Shown here piece after piece: positions 1 through 10,156 of a stretch of 40,506 nucleotides of DNA. Made by a program: the position numbers and the translations under genes. Position 1 is the first letter of the stretch, and each line of letters opens with the position of its first letter. Source of the DNA: DATATB01 sp036268995 (GTDB lineage Bacteria > Planctomycetota > Planctomycetia > Pirellulales > PNKZ01). Under the pieces are notes generated by a model, which did not search any database, was not told the DNA's origin, and was given only the letters and a program-made list of their open reading frames with translations. The stretch lies in assembly GCA_036268995.1 (NCBI GenBank), contig DATATB010000138.1:1-40506 (forward strand), given 5' to 3'.

Positions 1-1
1 G

Positions 2-3000
2 CCCAAGGATCCTGTCATCGCCACGCAGATGGCCGATCTCTATCGCCAGGCCGAAATGACGGCCGAGGCCCTGGCCGAATATCAACGGGCCGTTTCGCTC
101 GCGCCCGAGGCGGTGCAGTATCGCGAGTATCTCGGCGAGTACTTGCATGTATTGCATCGCGCGCCCGAGGCGCTCGAAACCTGGCGCGGCATGGCGACCG
201 AGTCGCGGCGCACGGCGCCGAATCTGACGCGCTTGGCCGAAGTGCTGCTGAGTTTCGGCTATCGCGACGAAGCTCTGGCCGCGCTGAACGACGCGGTGAA
301 GCTTGCGCCTGATGATTTCAATTTGCGAATGAAATCTGCCCAAGCCCTGCGGGCCGCCGAGCGCTATCCTGCGGGGCTGGAGCAATTGGACCGAGCCGGC
401 CGGCTGGCGGAAAACACGACCGAGCGCGAGGCGGTGCTGGACGAGCGGATCCAAAACTACCAGGCAGCCGGTCGCTTGGAGGCCGAGATCGAGAGCCTCG
501 ATAGGGAATTGCAAGCCGGCCGCGACGTTTCGGCCCAGCGCTGGTATCGCTTGGCGCGCTACACCGAAGCGGCGCGTCAATTGCCAGCCGCGGCTGCGGC
601 CATTCGCAAAGCACTCGCGCTCGACCCGCGCGGGCTGACCAGCCTGGCAGCGCAAGCCCGGATCGACGAAGCGCAGGGCAACCTGGCGAGCGCGGCCGAT
701 GCCTATCGCCAACTGGCGACGCTGGATCGGCGGCTGCGCACGGAGTATTTGACCAACGTCGCCCGGCTCGAAGCCCGGCTGGGGCGCCGCGACCAGGCGC
801 TCGAGGCCGGCCGGGCGCTGCTGGCCTCCGCGCCGGGCAACATCGAGAACTACGAATTCTTTGCCGAGCTGTGTTTCGGCCTCGGCGCTAGGGATGAAGC
901 CTTTGACGTGCTGCGGCGCGGCGTGCGCGCCAACCCCAACCAGCCGAAGGCGCTGTTGAGCCTGGCCGGGGCGCTTGCCGAGCGTTTTCAAACCGAAGAA
1001 GCCATCGAGTTGTACTGGCGCGCCTTTACAGCCGGCGCCGAGCTGGACCCGAAGCTCAGCATCGTGACCCAACTGGCCGAGTTGTACTTGCGGACCGACC
1101 ATTTCGATCGGCTGCTCGAGCGGCTGGGGCGTCTGAAGCAAGAAGCCGGCCGCGAGCGCGAGATCACGCTCTGCATGGCCCAGGCGTACCAGGCGGCCGG
1201 CGATTACGGCTCCGCGCGCGCTACGCTCGAGCGGCTGTTGGTCGAAAACACCGCGGATACGCAGTTGCTGCAGCAACTGGCCAACCTGGCCGAAGCCGAA
1301 GGCGACCCGGCCACGGCTGCCAAGTATCAGCAGCAATTGGTGCAGCATGCGCCGGGCGTGGAGCACCAAACGCGGCTCGCGCAGCTCTTGCTCGCGTCGG
1401 GCCAGACGGCAGAAGCGGCCCAAATGTTGGTCAAGCTGGCCGCCCAGGAGTCCGATCCGGTCCACACGATCCGCATGGTCGACAGCCTGCTGGCGCACGG
1501 CAAGGCGGATGCGGCGCTGACCATCACTCAGCGCTTGCTGCGGCTGGAGCCGGACAATTGGGATTTGCTCTACCGCGAGGGCGTGGCGCTGGCCGCGACC
1601 AAACCGGCCGAGAGCGAGCAGCGGTTCCGCGCGCTGCTGGCCCTGCGGCGCCCCGACGATGAACCGAGCCGGACCGTTCGTGCCCGGCGCACCAAGCCCG
1701 GCCGCGCGGCCTCGGGCCGAAACCGGCAGACCGGTCCGATCGACGCGATGCAGACGCGCCGTCAGGCGGCCTATTACGTGACCATTCTCGCGGGACTGCG
1801 AAATCGCGATTACTACTACGGCGGTCAGCCGCCGGCTTGGACCCCCGAGGATTTCGGCGCCGCCAGGCTGGCGAGCCTGGGCTGGCTGCTCGCTGCGGCG
1901 GAACAGCGTCGGCAGGGACCCGAGTTTGTCCAGCGCGAGCAAGCCGCGCGCGACAAGGCGCCGCAAGATCCGCGACGGCTTTGGGATTGGCTGTATCTCG
2001 CCATTCTGCGCACCGACGCGCCCGCCACTTATCAAGCGGCCAAAGCCCTGTCGTACCGCGGCGACCTGGCGGGGCAATGGTATTATCTCTCGACACTCGG
2101 CCAGCGCGTGGCCAGGCCAGATGGGCTTAGCTCGGATGAAATCAAGCGCCGCGAGTCCGCGCTGCCGCCGCTGCCACCGGCCGAGTTGGATCACGTGGTG
2201 GACTGTTATCGTGCGGTTGCCAAACAGTCGCCGAACGTGCAACTGCTCTCCGAAGTGCTGGCGGAATTGAAGCGCGCCGGCCGAAAGCAGCAAGAATCGG
2301 AACTCTATCGGCAGGCCCTGGCAGCGGCCACGAAACCGGAAGAGATTCTGGCTACGATCGTGCTGGCCTGCGAGCGCGACGATGCGGCCGAAACCTTCAA
2401 ATTGTTGGACCGCTATCGGCCGGCGGCGGGCGATTGGGCCGCCACGTTTGGCAATTCTTATGGCGAGCTCAGCCAGTCGCTGGCGAAGCTGATGAATGAA
2501 CGTGCCAAGGCCGGTGCTCATGGCGACGTGTTGCAGATCTTCGATCGGTTCCTGGCAGTTGCGCTGGCCAACTATCAGCCGGGCAAAACCTCCCGCTCGC
2601 GATCCAGCGGCGCGATGCAGGGTCCGATGTACGTCATTCAAATTACGGGCAGCGGCAGAACCCGCTATATGCAGATCGATTTTCCCACGCCCGGCGACCA
2701 TTTTCCCGCAGGCTGTATTTCGCTGTTGCGGAACGAATTCGAGATGTTCCGGCGCGACGACCTGATGAGCGATTTGTTCGCGCATTTCAGCCGCAAAATC
2801 GAGGCCGCGCCGGCCGCCGAGCGCGTGCCCTGGCTGCTGGCGCGCGGGTATTTGAACTATTGGAACGAAAAGCGCGAGCAGGCCGCCGGCGATCTGGCGG
2901 CCGCGTCCGACGCCGTGCCCGACGATTCGAAGCTGAAATTCGACCTGGTGCGGTTGTACGAAAAAACGGGCAATCGGGAGGGAGCTCTGCGCGTGCTCAG

Positions 3001-6000
3001 TTCGATGGCCGTCGTCGATCAAAACGCGCTCAAGCAGAAGGAGCTGGCCGTCTTGCGGCTGGCTGTGCTGGCGGGTGACATCGCCGCCGCGCGGCAGTCC
3101 GCCGAGCGGCTGTTTGGCCTGCGGCTCGATGCCGACACCGAGTTGCAGTTGGCGGCGCAGATGCGCCAACTCGGACTGCACGAGCTGGCCGAATCCGTGC
3201 TCAGCCGCGCGCGCCGCCAGGCGGGCAATCGCGTGGAGACGCTCGTGACGCTAATGCTCGAGTATCAGCAGAGCGACCGTCTCGAGCCCGCGCTGGAGAT
3301 TGCGCTGCAGATCCTGCGCCGCTCGGCCGCGTCGGCCAGCAGGGGCGCCGCGGGGTTTGCCCGACCTGGCAACGACAACAGTGCCGCACGCAGCCAGGCG
3401 ATCCAAGTGCTGCTGCGCTCGGGCAAATTGCCCGAGATGATTGCTCGAGCGGAGAAACAACTGGCCGCCGCGCCCAGCTCGGTGCAGATCGTGCAGACGC
3501 TGGCCGAGTACTACCAGGCCGCCGGCGACAAGGCCAAAGCTCGGCAAACCAGCCTGAAGCTCGTCGCACTCAAGCCCGACGACGCAAACCTGCGTTACCA
3601 GACGGCCGACTCATTGATGCGGAGCAAGGAAACGGTCTTGGCCCTGGAGCACTATCGGCAGGCGATCAAGCTGGATCCGTCGCTGCTCAACCGCCACATC
3701 TATCAATTGCAGCAGGTATTCTTGAAGAACAACCGCGCCGACGAACTGGTCAAGATCGTAGACGACCTCGATGTCAAACACCTGCGCGATTATCGGAACG
3801 CGGGAAACATGGTGGTATCGCTGCTGCAAGACCGGCGGAGCACGCCCGCTGGCTTGCGGCTGTTTCGGCGATTGTGGGAGGCCTTTCCGACGCAGCGTCT
3901 CCAGTTGCTCCGCTACCTTCAACTGGAAAAGCTCCGCGAATTGCCCGGGGTCTTTGATGATCTCTGCCAGGTGGTCATGCCCACCGATGCCGCGTCGGCT
4001 AGCGACGCGTGGGATGGCATTGGCTCCGTTCTCGGTTATCGCGGCTCGGGCAAGATCGAGACGCCCTTGACCATGCTCGTCGAGGCCGCCAGGCAGCAAA
4101 ATCGGCTGCCTTCTCTGGCCGAGCGGGTCGACAAGGCCTTGAAGCAATTTCCGACGTGGCAACCGGGCTATGCGATTCAAGCGGTGATCCTGGCTGGGCA
4201 GCATAAGCCCGACGAGGCCGCACGCGTGTTGCGGCGGCTGCTGGACGACAAACAGTCGCCCATGACCAGTGCCGCACGCTGGGCCTTGGCCCAGCAATTG
4301 GAATCGCAGAAAAAGCTCGAGCCGCTGGTGATCGAGCTGTATCAGTCGGCGCAGGCCCAGTCGGACGCGCAAATCGAAGACAATTTCGAATACAGTCCAG
4401 GTCGACGGTTGGTATCGTTGTATGCCAAAACTGGCCGCAAGGCCGAAGCCCGGAAGCTGGTGCTGGACTTCGAGCAGCGGCGCGAAGAGGACGACCAGAA
4501 TCCCGGCTATGCGGCGTATCAGCTCACGCAAAAGCGCAACTCGATGGCCGCCGAACTGCTGACGCTCGGGTATCCGATCGATGCGGCGCGGTTATTTAAC
4601 CTGGTCGTTACGGACAAAGCGACCATCGAGAGCGCGTTAAGCGTCTTCGGCGGTCAGGATTATCTCACCAGCACGGCCCGGCAGGGTTTGCAGAGATCCC
4701 TGCGCCTCGTGGCAACCGAAGACGTGCGAGCCAGCGTGCGCGCGCTGCTCGAGCCGGTTGAAGCCGGCGGACCGATCGACCTGGTGTTGCTGATTGAAAA
4801 GCAGCCCGGGTCGCACGACAAGCTGGAGAGCGTGGCCGCCCGGGCCGTCGTGGCCGCGTGCAAGTCGCCCGAGGCAACTCGCGAACTCTCGGCTCGACTG
4901 ACGGAACGGGCGACGAAATCGCCCGACGATTTTGTACCGCCGATCCTGGCCACGCTCCTCGCCTTAGGGCAGGACAACGCGCAGCAGGTCGCCAGCGCGC
5001 TGGCGAGCTTAGAGCAACTTGTCGACCGCCTGCCGTTGGAGGCGATTGCACGCGGCGAGCGGCCCAATGCACGCCAACGGGCCGATGCGGCCCGGCAAAT
5101 TGGTCTGTGGCTCGTGGCGCGCGAATGTGGCAAGCAGCCGAAGTTGCGGGCGACGGCCGCAAAGCTGGGCACCCGGGCGATCGAAGCCGCGAGCCGGCAG
5201 GCCAGCACCGATTTCGCCATCGCCCTGCTCGGCGAGCGGGCGGATGAGCGGTTTGCGCAGCATGATGCGGCGGCGGCCGGGCGCGACATTACGCAAATGC
5301 TCGATCTGCTTCTGCCCCAGCACGATACCAAATCGGCAAGTGCCGCGAGCCCCGGTAAGGCTGACCCGAGCAAAGGCAAGCCGATCGCCGCCGCCGTCAC
5401 CAACGATCAATTCGAGCGAATTGCGGCCGTGGCCGACCTGGCAGCCGATCGAGGGCTGGTGACGTTGTCGCTGGAGGCCGTGCGCCGCGCGCTCGGCGGT
5501 GGTCCGCCGGTTGATCCGATTTCGATCACCGCCGGCGCTCAAGGCCAATTTCAAATGATGAATTCCCGGCGGCAAAGCTTGACGACCGATGGGCAAGGCC
5601 GCGTGGCGCCTCACTTGGAGCGGGTCGACCAGGCGTGGGATCGCCACGAGGCGCCGGCGGCTGAAGTTTATCGAACGCTCGCAGCGGTGGTCTTGCCTGC
5701 GGCTCGCGACGGCGAGATTTTTCTTTATGCCCGCGATTTTCGCATGGTCGATGGACTGGATGGCACGAGTGCCGGCCGGCTGCTCGCGCGCTGGTGCGCC
5801 CGAGCCGGTGCTGCCGCGGATTTGAAGGCTCAAATCGCGCTGCGCCAAGCGCGCCCGCTGGCAAGCATGCCGGCCCGGCTGCTGCTGGTGCAGTTGGCGC
5901 TGGCCACGGATGATCGTCCGCTATTGGTGGAGACGCTCGCCTGGCTCCAAGCGGCGATAAAGACCGACGCGTCCCAGCATACGGCGCAGTGCGTTTGCCA

Positions 6001-9000
6001 GGCGCTGCTGCCTGCGCTAGCCAATGATGCGGCCGGGCCTCGCGTGGCGGAAATCCTGGAAATTGCGGTCGACCGGCTGCCCAGTGCTCCGCCGCTGTCC
6101 GACAACGAAGGGTTCTTTGAGGACCCACGATTGATGCTCGCTCCCGATGCGGCCGGCCCGGTTCTGCTGGCGCTGGCCAAGTATCGCATGGAGCACGCCG
6201 ACGTGGCTGCGGGCCGCAAGCACTTGGACCGGTATCTGGCCAGGTTGAATACGGGCGTGGACGGCAATCCCGGCTTAACGGCCGCTCGGCGGCAGCAAGG
6301 GTTTCAGACCGTTGCCGAAGCGCTGCTCGGCGGCGGGCAACTGGTCCCGGCGCTGGCGCTATTGGGCCGCTATGCCGACACGGTCGGCGTTTCCAAGGCC
6401 CAGCCGGGGCTCGCGTCGTCGACGGCGTTTCTGACTGCCGCTCGGCAAATGGCGGCCAAGCCGGTGAAGGAGCGCTACCAGGAATTGCGAACACTCGTGC
6501 TGCCGACGGACAAGCGCAAGAGCGTGCGTTTCCTGGCGTGCTTTGTCGGTCCGGCGAATATTCCAGCCGCCTTTGCCATTCAGCCTTCAGTCGCGCCGCA
6601 GGGGATTGTGGATTCGGCGAGGATGCTGATCGATGCGGCGCGCGAGCTGGGGCAGCTTGAATCGCTGGCTGCCGAATTGCAGGCTGCCACGACTCAAAAG
6701 ATCGAGAACGCACTGCCGATGTGGCTGCTGGTGCGCCTGGCACAGGACCAAGCCCAGCAGATCAAGCCGCAATTGAAGCAGTACCTGGACGAAGTACGGC
6801 CGGCCAATCCGCCGAAAGACGCGCCCAGAGCCGAGCCGCGGGTTCTTTCGTGGCCCGAGTTTCTGCTGCTCACCGCGTGCCTGCGTGCCGAACCGTTGCG
6901 GCCGCTGACCGGTCCCTGGGTTCGGCAAGTGCTCGACCAAACGGGACGCTGGCAAGATTGGAGCGTGGGGGCCCACCTACGCCAGCAGCGGGCCGCGGTG
7001 ACTGCACTGCGCAACAGGCAACCGCCGACCGATTCGCGGTCCGGCGGCCTTCAGCTCTGGCGGCCGGCTGGCCAGCCGCGAGCTCAAGACGACCGGTATC
7101 CAGCTTCGTGGTGGGTCGCGGCGGAGGGGCACGTGTGCCACGTAACGGGCCCACGGCATGACTACTTGGAGTTTGCCTATCCGCTCTCAGGAACGTTTAC
7201 CTTTTCGGTCGAGGCCTGGGACGGCGGTTCAGCCGAAAGCCATGTGAGCTTTGCCGGACGCGAGTTCAAATCGTCGGACTACAACCCGGCGGCCGGCAAT
7301 TGGGTGCCGGGGATCGGTGGCCGCAGCGCGTATCAGGATGAGTTTGCGCGCGGCAACGACTTCAACCGATTGAAAGTCGAGTCCACACCGGGCCGTGTGC
7401 GATTTTATCTGAACGATCATTTGTTTTACACCGAGCAGAATCCCAGCCCGACCAGTCCTTGGCTGGCCTTGTATGCCGAGGGCTATCGGCAGACGACGTT
7501 TCGCAACTTCACGCTGACCGGCTCGCCACAGATTCCGCGCGAGGTGCCGCTGGCGCATGCCGATCGATTGGAAGGCTGGGTCGGCGATTTCTATGACGAG
7601 TCGGTCGCGGCGGCGGTCAGTATGCAGTTCGATGACGATGAATATCGTCCCGGCCCGAGCAAGCCGTTCGAGCCGGCGTGGAAAGCCCGTGATGGCGTGA
7701 TCCACGGTCGCCGGGTGCCGGTGTCGTTGGTGAGCGGGGCGCAGCCGAGCCGGCTGTATTACCGTCACTCGCTAGCGGATGGCGACAGCGTGCGCGGCGA
7801 ATTCTACTACGAGCCCGGCCGCACGGTCGTTCATCCCGCTCTCGGCCGGCTGGCCTTTCTGCTCGTGCCGGAAGGCGTGCGCGTGCATTGGATGGCCGAC
7901 AAAACCGACCTGGCTGCCGGCCTGGCGACCACCAACTCGACCGACGAACCGGCCTGCCGTCGCGGCAAACAGCCGTTGCCCTTGAAGCCAGGGCAGTGGA
8001 ATACCTTTAAACTTTCACTCGAACATGATTCCGTGTTGCTCGAGTTGAATGGCGAACTGATTTACGAGCGGCCGCTCGAACCGGACATGGAGCGCACGTT
8101 CGGGCTGTTCCATTACGAAGATCAGACTGAAGCCCGGGCGCGCAACCTCGTGCTCGCCGGCAATTGGCCGACAACGCTCACTGCCGAGCAACTGGCCGAT
8201 CCGCTGGTTCGCTTGCAACCGCGGCTATCGAGTCGCGAGCGGCACTTGAACCTGATGCTCGTTGAAGAGCCGACGCTGGCGCGCGCGGCCGAGTCGGTGC
8301 TGCGCTCCACCGCGGGCCTGCCGGCCGAAGAACGCTATCGGCAGCTTGCCGCCTGGGTGATGCCCCAAGACTGGCGGGCTGGGTTCCGGCTGTATGGCAC
8401 TTTCACGCCGACCGATCCGCCGCCCATCGGCTCGAGCGCGGCGACCGCGGTGGCCGGCAACGTTTCGCCGGGTCGACGGCTGCACAGTGGTGCCGTGCTC
8501 GAGGCTCCGGCCTTAGAGCTGGTGGCGCTGGCCGGCAAGCTCGGCCGCCTGGACGAACTGGCCCGGCAAACGCGCGAATTCACAACCAAGGCCAACCCGC
8601 AGCAGCGTGCCCGGCAAGCGCTCTTAGTGCTGATTGCCCAGGCGCAGGGGCGCAACGAAGACTTGGCGCAGGGTTTGAAAACATTGGGCGACTTGTATCG
8701 CCAGGCGCCGCCCAAGGAAGGAGATTTTCAGCGCTGGCCGGAGTTGCTGGTCGCGGCGCGCACGGCCGCCGACCCGGCGCTGCGCGACCCATGCACCGCG
8801 CTGTTGAAGGCCATGTCGGCAGACGCCCGGCGGCGCGGATTGCGCTTGCCGTTCGATCAGCGGGTCTTGCATTTGCAAGCTTGGGCCGCGCTGGCAGCCC
8901 AGGATCCCTCCACGCCGCCTTGGGGCAATGATCCGGGGCTGGAGTACTGGTCGCCGGTGTCGTATACGAGCGGTTGGTTGCGGGGCAGCGGCCAAGCCCT

Positions 9001-10129
9001 GCCGTTTTGGACCGTCGAGCGGGGAGAGGTGCGGCATCGGCCCGGCCATGGCGAAGACCATCTTTATTTCACCGTTCCGCTACGCGGCAATTTTGAAGTT
9101 CGTTGCGAGATGCCGCACGCCGGTTACGAGGAAACGTCGCTCGCCTACGGCGGAATGCGCGTGGGCATCGATCACAATCTGAAGGGAGCCGACGTCGAGG
9201 TCCTCGGCCAATGGCGCAAGAACCCGTTAGATCCGCCGCTGGTGGTCGGCCCCTGGTATCGATATCGCCTGGCGGTGCAGGACGGTAGCTTCCGCGTGTT
9301 CATCGACGACAAGAAGATTTTTGAAGAGCGCCTGCCCGCGGAGCCCAATCCCTGGCTGTCGATTCGCCAGCAGTCGTTCCGCTTTGGCGGCCTGCGCAAT
9401 TTGCAGATCAGCGGCAGTCCGCAGGTGCCGGCGAAATTGAATCTGCTGGCGTCGCGAAAACTCAGCGGATGGAGTGCCGACTACTTCCAGGAATCGATCG
9501 TCGATGCCGCGTCATTGGACGATGAACTGGAGGTGGAGTCGCTGCAAGATAATGGGCCGACCTATCGCTCGGGCTGGGCCGCTAGCGATGACGGGCTTGT
9601 TGGCTTTGCGTGGCGGCGTGCGGCCGATCGCCAGCGAGAAAGCCTGCTGCGCTACCAGCGGCCGATGCTCGAAGACGGCGAGATCAGCTACGAGTTTTAC
9701 TACGAGCCGGCGAAATCGGCAGTGCATCCGGCGCTCGATCGCTTGGCCATGCTGATCGAGCCGGACGGCGTGCGCGTGCATTGGCTCACCGACGGCGTGT
9801 ACGAGCGTAGCGGCCTGGCTGCCGACAACGTGCAGACCGAGCCCGAGCATCGGCGCGGGCCGGCCCGGCTGCCGCTCAAGGCTGGCGATTGGAACCGGAT
9901 GCAATTGAGCATTGCCGGCGACACACTCGCGCTGCGTCTGAACGATGTGGAGATTTATCGTCGGCCGATCGAGCCGACCAACCAGCGCGTTTTCGGCCTC
10001 TTTCACTATGCCGATCAGACCACGGCCCGAGTGCGGTCGGTCGTTTACCGAGGCGATTGGCCGCGCAGCCTGCCGCCGGCCGATCAGCTGTGGGTCAAAG
10101 CCCAGCCCCCGGCGGCTGGCGGGAAGTAA
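2..10129 (+). CDS. Giant TPR-repeat protein with duplicated C-terminal module (5' partial)
   Basis: The frame is open to the left edge, so the N-terminus lies outside the window; an internal ATG at 29 is not evidence of the true start. More than 3,370 residues are visible. Roughly the first two thirds consist of degenerate helical TPR-like repeats (recurring A..Y...G....A and L.P.. patterns), suggesting a protein-interaction scaffold. From about 7050 to 8180, and again from about 8938 to 10075, there is a tandemly duplicated beta-rich module. Both copies contain 'FYYEP', 'HPAL.RLA', 'GVRVHW', 'LPLK.G.WN', 'ELNGELIY' or 'RLNDVEIY', and 'R.FGLFHY.DQT.AR'. These resemble the planctomycete-specific DUF1581/DUF1583 group and concanavalin-like folds, but the assignment is tentative. 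Function is unknown; an envelope or extracellular scaffold is a guess, since any signal peptide is off the window. It ends 27 bases from the convergent gene's stop. Confidence 0.85.
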   Translation, partial: PKDPVIATQMADLYRQAEMTAEALAEYQRAVSLAPEAVQYREYLGEYLHVLHRAPEALETWRGMATESRRTAPNLTRLAEVLLSFGYRDEALAALNDAVKLAPDDFNLRMKSAQALRAAERYPAGLEQLDRAGRLAENTTEREAVLDERIQNYQAAGRLEAEIESLDRELQAGRDVSAQRWYRLARYTEAARQLPAAAAAIRKALALDPRGLTSLAAQARIDEAQGNLASAADAYRQLATLDRRLRTEYLTNVARLEARLGRRDQALEAGRALLASAPGNIENYEFFAELCFGLGARDEAFDVLRRGVRANPNQPKALLSLAGALAERFQTEEAIELYWRAFTAGAELDPKLSIVTQLAELYLRTDHFDRLLERLGRLKQEAGREREITLCMAQAYQAAGDYGSARATLERLLVENTADTQLLQQLANLAEAEGDPATAAKYQQQLVQHAPGVEHQTRLAQLLLASGQTAEAAQMLVKLAAQESDPVHTIRMVDSLLAHGKADAALTITQRLLRLEPDNWDLLYREGVALAATKPAESEQRFRALLALRRPDDEPSRTVRARRTKPGRAASGRNRQTGPIDAMQTRRQAAYYVTILAGLRNRDYYYGGQPPAWTPEDFGAARLASLGWLLAAAEQRRQGPEFVQREQAARDKAPQDPRRLWDWLYLAILRTDAPATYQAAKALSYRGDLAGQWYYLSTLGQRVARPDGLSSDEIKRRESALPPLPPAELDHVVDCYRAVAKQSPNVQLLSEVLAELKRAGRKQQESELYRQALAAATKPEEILATIVLACERDDAAETFKLLDRYRPAAGDWAATFGNSYGELSQSLAKLMNERAKAGAHGDVLQIFDRFLAVALANYQPGKTSRSRSSGAMQGPMYVIQITGSGRTRYMQIDFPTPGDHFPAGCISLLRNEFEMFRRDDLMSDLFAHFSRKIEAAPAAERVPWLLARGYLNYWNEKREQAAGDLAAASDAVPDDSKLKFDLVRLYEKTGNREGALRVLSSMAVVDQNALKQKELAVLRLAVLAGDIAAARQSAERLFGLRLDADTELQLAAQMRQLGLHELAESVLSRARRQAGNRVETLVTLMLEYQQSDRLEPALEIALQILRRSAASASRGAAGFARPGNDNSAARSQAIQVLLRSGKLPEMIARAEKQLAAAPSSVQIVQTLAEYYQAAGDKAKARQTSLKLVALKPDDANLRYQTADSLMRSKETVLALEHYRQAIKLDPSLLNRHIYQLQQVFLKNNRADELVKIVDDLDVKHLRDYRNAGNMVVSLLQDRRSTPAGLRLFRRLWEAFPTQRLQLLRYLQLEKLRELPGVFDDLCQVVMPTDAASASDAWDGIGSVLGYRGSGKIETPLTMLVEAARQQNRLPSLAERVDKALKQFPTWQPGYAIQAVILAGQHKPDEAARVLRRLLDDKQSPMTSAARWALAQQLESQKKLEPLVIELYQSAQAQSDAQIEDNFEYSPGRRLVSLYAKTGRKAEARKLVLDFEQRREEDDQNPGYAAYQLTQKRNSMAAELLTLGYPIDAARLFNLVVTDKATIESALSVFGGQDYLTSTARQGLQRSLRLVATEDVRASVRALLEPVEAGGPIDLVLLIEKQPGSHDKLESVAARAVVAACKSPEATRELSARLTERATKSPDDFVPPILATLLALGQDNAQQVASALASLEQLVDRLPLEAIARGERPNARQRADAARQIGLWLVARECGKQPKLRATAAKLGTRAIEAASRQASTDFAIALLGERADERFAQHDAAAAGRDITQMLDLLLPQHDTKSASAASPGKADPSKGKPIAAAVTNDQFERIAAVADLAADRGLVTLSLEAVRRALGGGPPVDPISITAGAQGQFQMMNSRRQSLTTDGQGRVAPHLERVDQAWDRHEAPAAEVYRTLAAVVLPAARDGEIFLYARDFRMVDGLDGTSAGRLLARWCARAGAAADLKAQIALRQARPLASMPARLLLVQLALATDDRPLLVETLAWLQAAIKTDASQHTAQCVCQALLPALANDAAGPRVAEILEIAVDRLPSAPPLSDNEGFFEDPRLMLAPDAAGPVLLALAKYRMEHADVAAGRKHLDRYLARLNTGVDGNPGLTAARRQQGFQTVAEALLGGGQLVPALALLGRYADTVGVSKAQPGLASSTAFLTAARQMAAKPVKERYQELRTLVLPTDKRKSVRFLACFVGPANIPAAFAIQPSVAPQGIVDSARMLIDAARELGQLESLAAELQAATTQKIENALPMWLLVRLAQDQAQQIKPQLKQYLDEVRPANPPKDAPRAEPRVLSWPEFLLLTACLRAEPLRPLTGPWVRQVLDQTGRWQDWSVGAHLRQQRAAVTALRNRQPPTDSRSGGLQLWRPAGQPRAQDDRYPASWWVAAEGHVCHVTGPRHDYLEFAYPLSGTFTFSVEAWDGGSAESHVSFAGREFKSSDYNPAAGNWVPGIGGRSAYQDEFARGNDFNRLKVESTPGRVRFYLNDHLFYTEQNPSPTSPWLALYAEGYRQTTFRNFTLTGSPQIPREVPLAHADRLEGWVGDFYDESVAAAVSMQFDDDEYRPGPSKPFEPAWKARDGVIHGRRVPVSLVSGAQPSRLYYRHSLADGDSVRGEFYYEPGRTVVHPALGRLAFLLVPEGVRVHWMADKTDLAAGLATTNSTDEPACRRGKQPLPLKPGQWNTFKLSLEHDSVLLELNGELIYERPLEPDMERTFGLFHYEDQTEARARNLVLAGNWPTTLTAEQLADPLVRLQPRLSSRERHLNLMLVEEPTLARAAESVLRSTAGLPAEERYRQLAAWVMPQDWRAGFRLYGTFTPTDPPPIGSSAATAVAGNVSPGRRLHSGAVLEAPALELVALAGKLGRLDELARQTREFTTKANPQQRARQALLVLIAQAQGRNEDLAQGLKTLGDLYRQAPPKEGDFQRWPELLVAARTAADPALRDPCTALLKAMSADARRRGLRLPFDQRVLHLQAWAALAAQDPSTPPWGNDPGLEYWSPVSYTSGWLRGSGQALPFWTVERGEVRHRPGHGEDHLYFTVPLRGNFEVRCEMPHAGYEETSLAYGGMRVGIDHNLKGADVEVLGQWRKNPLDPPLVVGPWYRYRLAVQDGSFRVFIDDKKIFEERLPAEPNPWLSIRQQSFRFGGLRNLQISGSPQVPAKLNLLASRKLSGWSADYFQESIVDAASLDDELEVESLQDNGPTYRSGWAASDDGLVGFAWRRAADRQRESLLRYQRPMLEDGEISYEFYYEPAKSAVHPALDRLAMLIEPDGVRVHWLTDGVYERSGLAADNVQTEPEHRRGPARLPLKAGDWNRMQLSIAGDTLALRLNDVEIYRRPIEPTNQRVFGLFHYADQTTARVRSVVYRGDWPRSLPPADQLWVKAQPPAAGGK

Positions 10130-10156
10130 CGATCGAGCGAGGTTCCACCGGCAACG

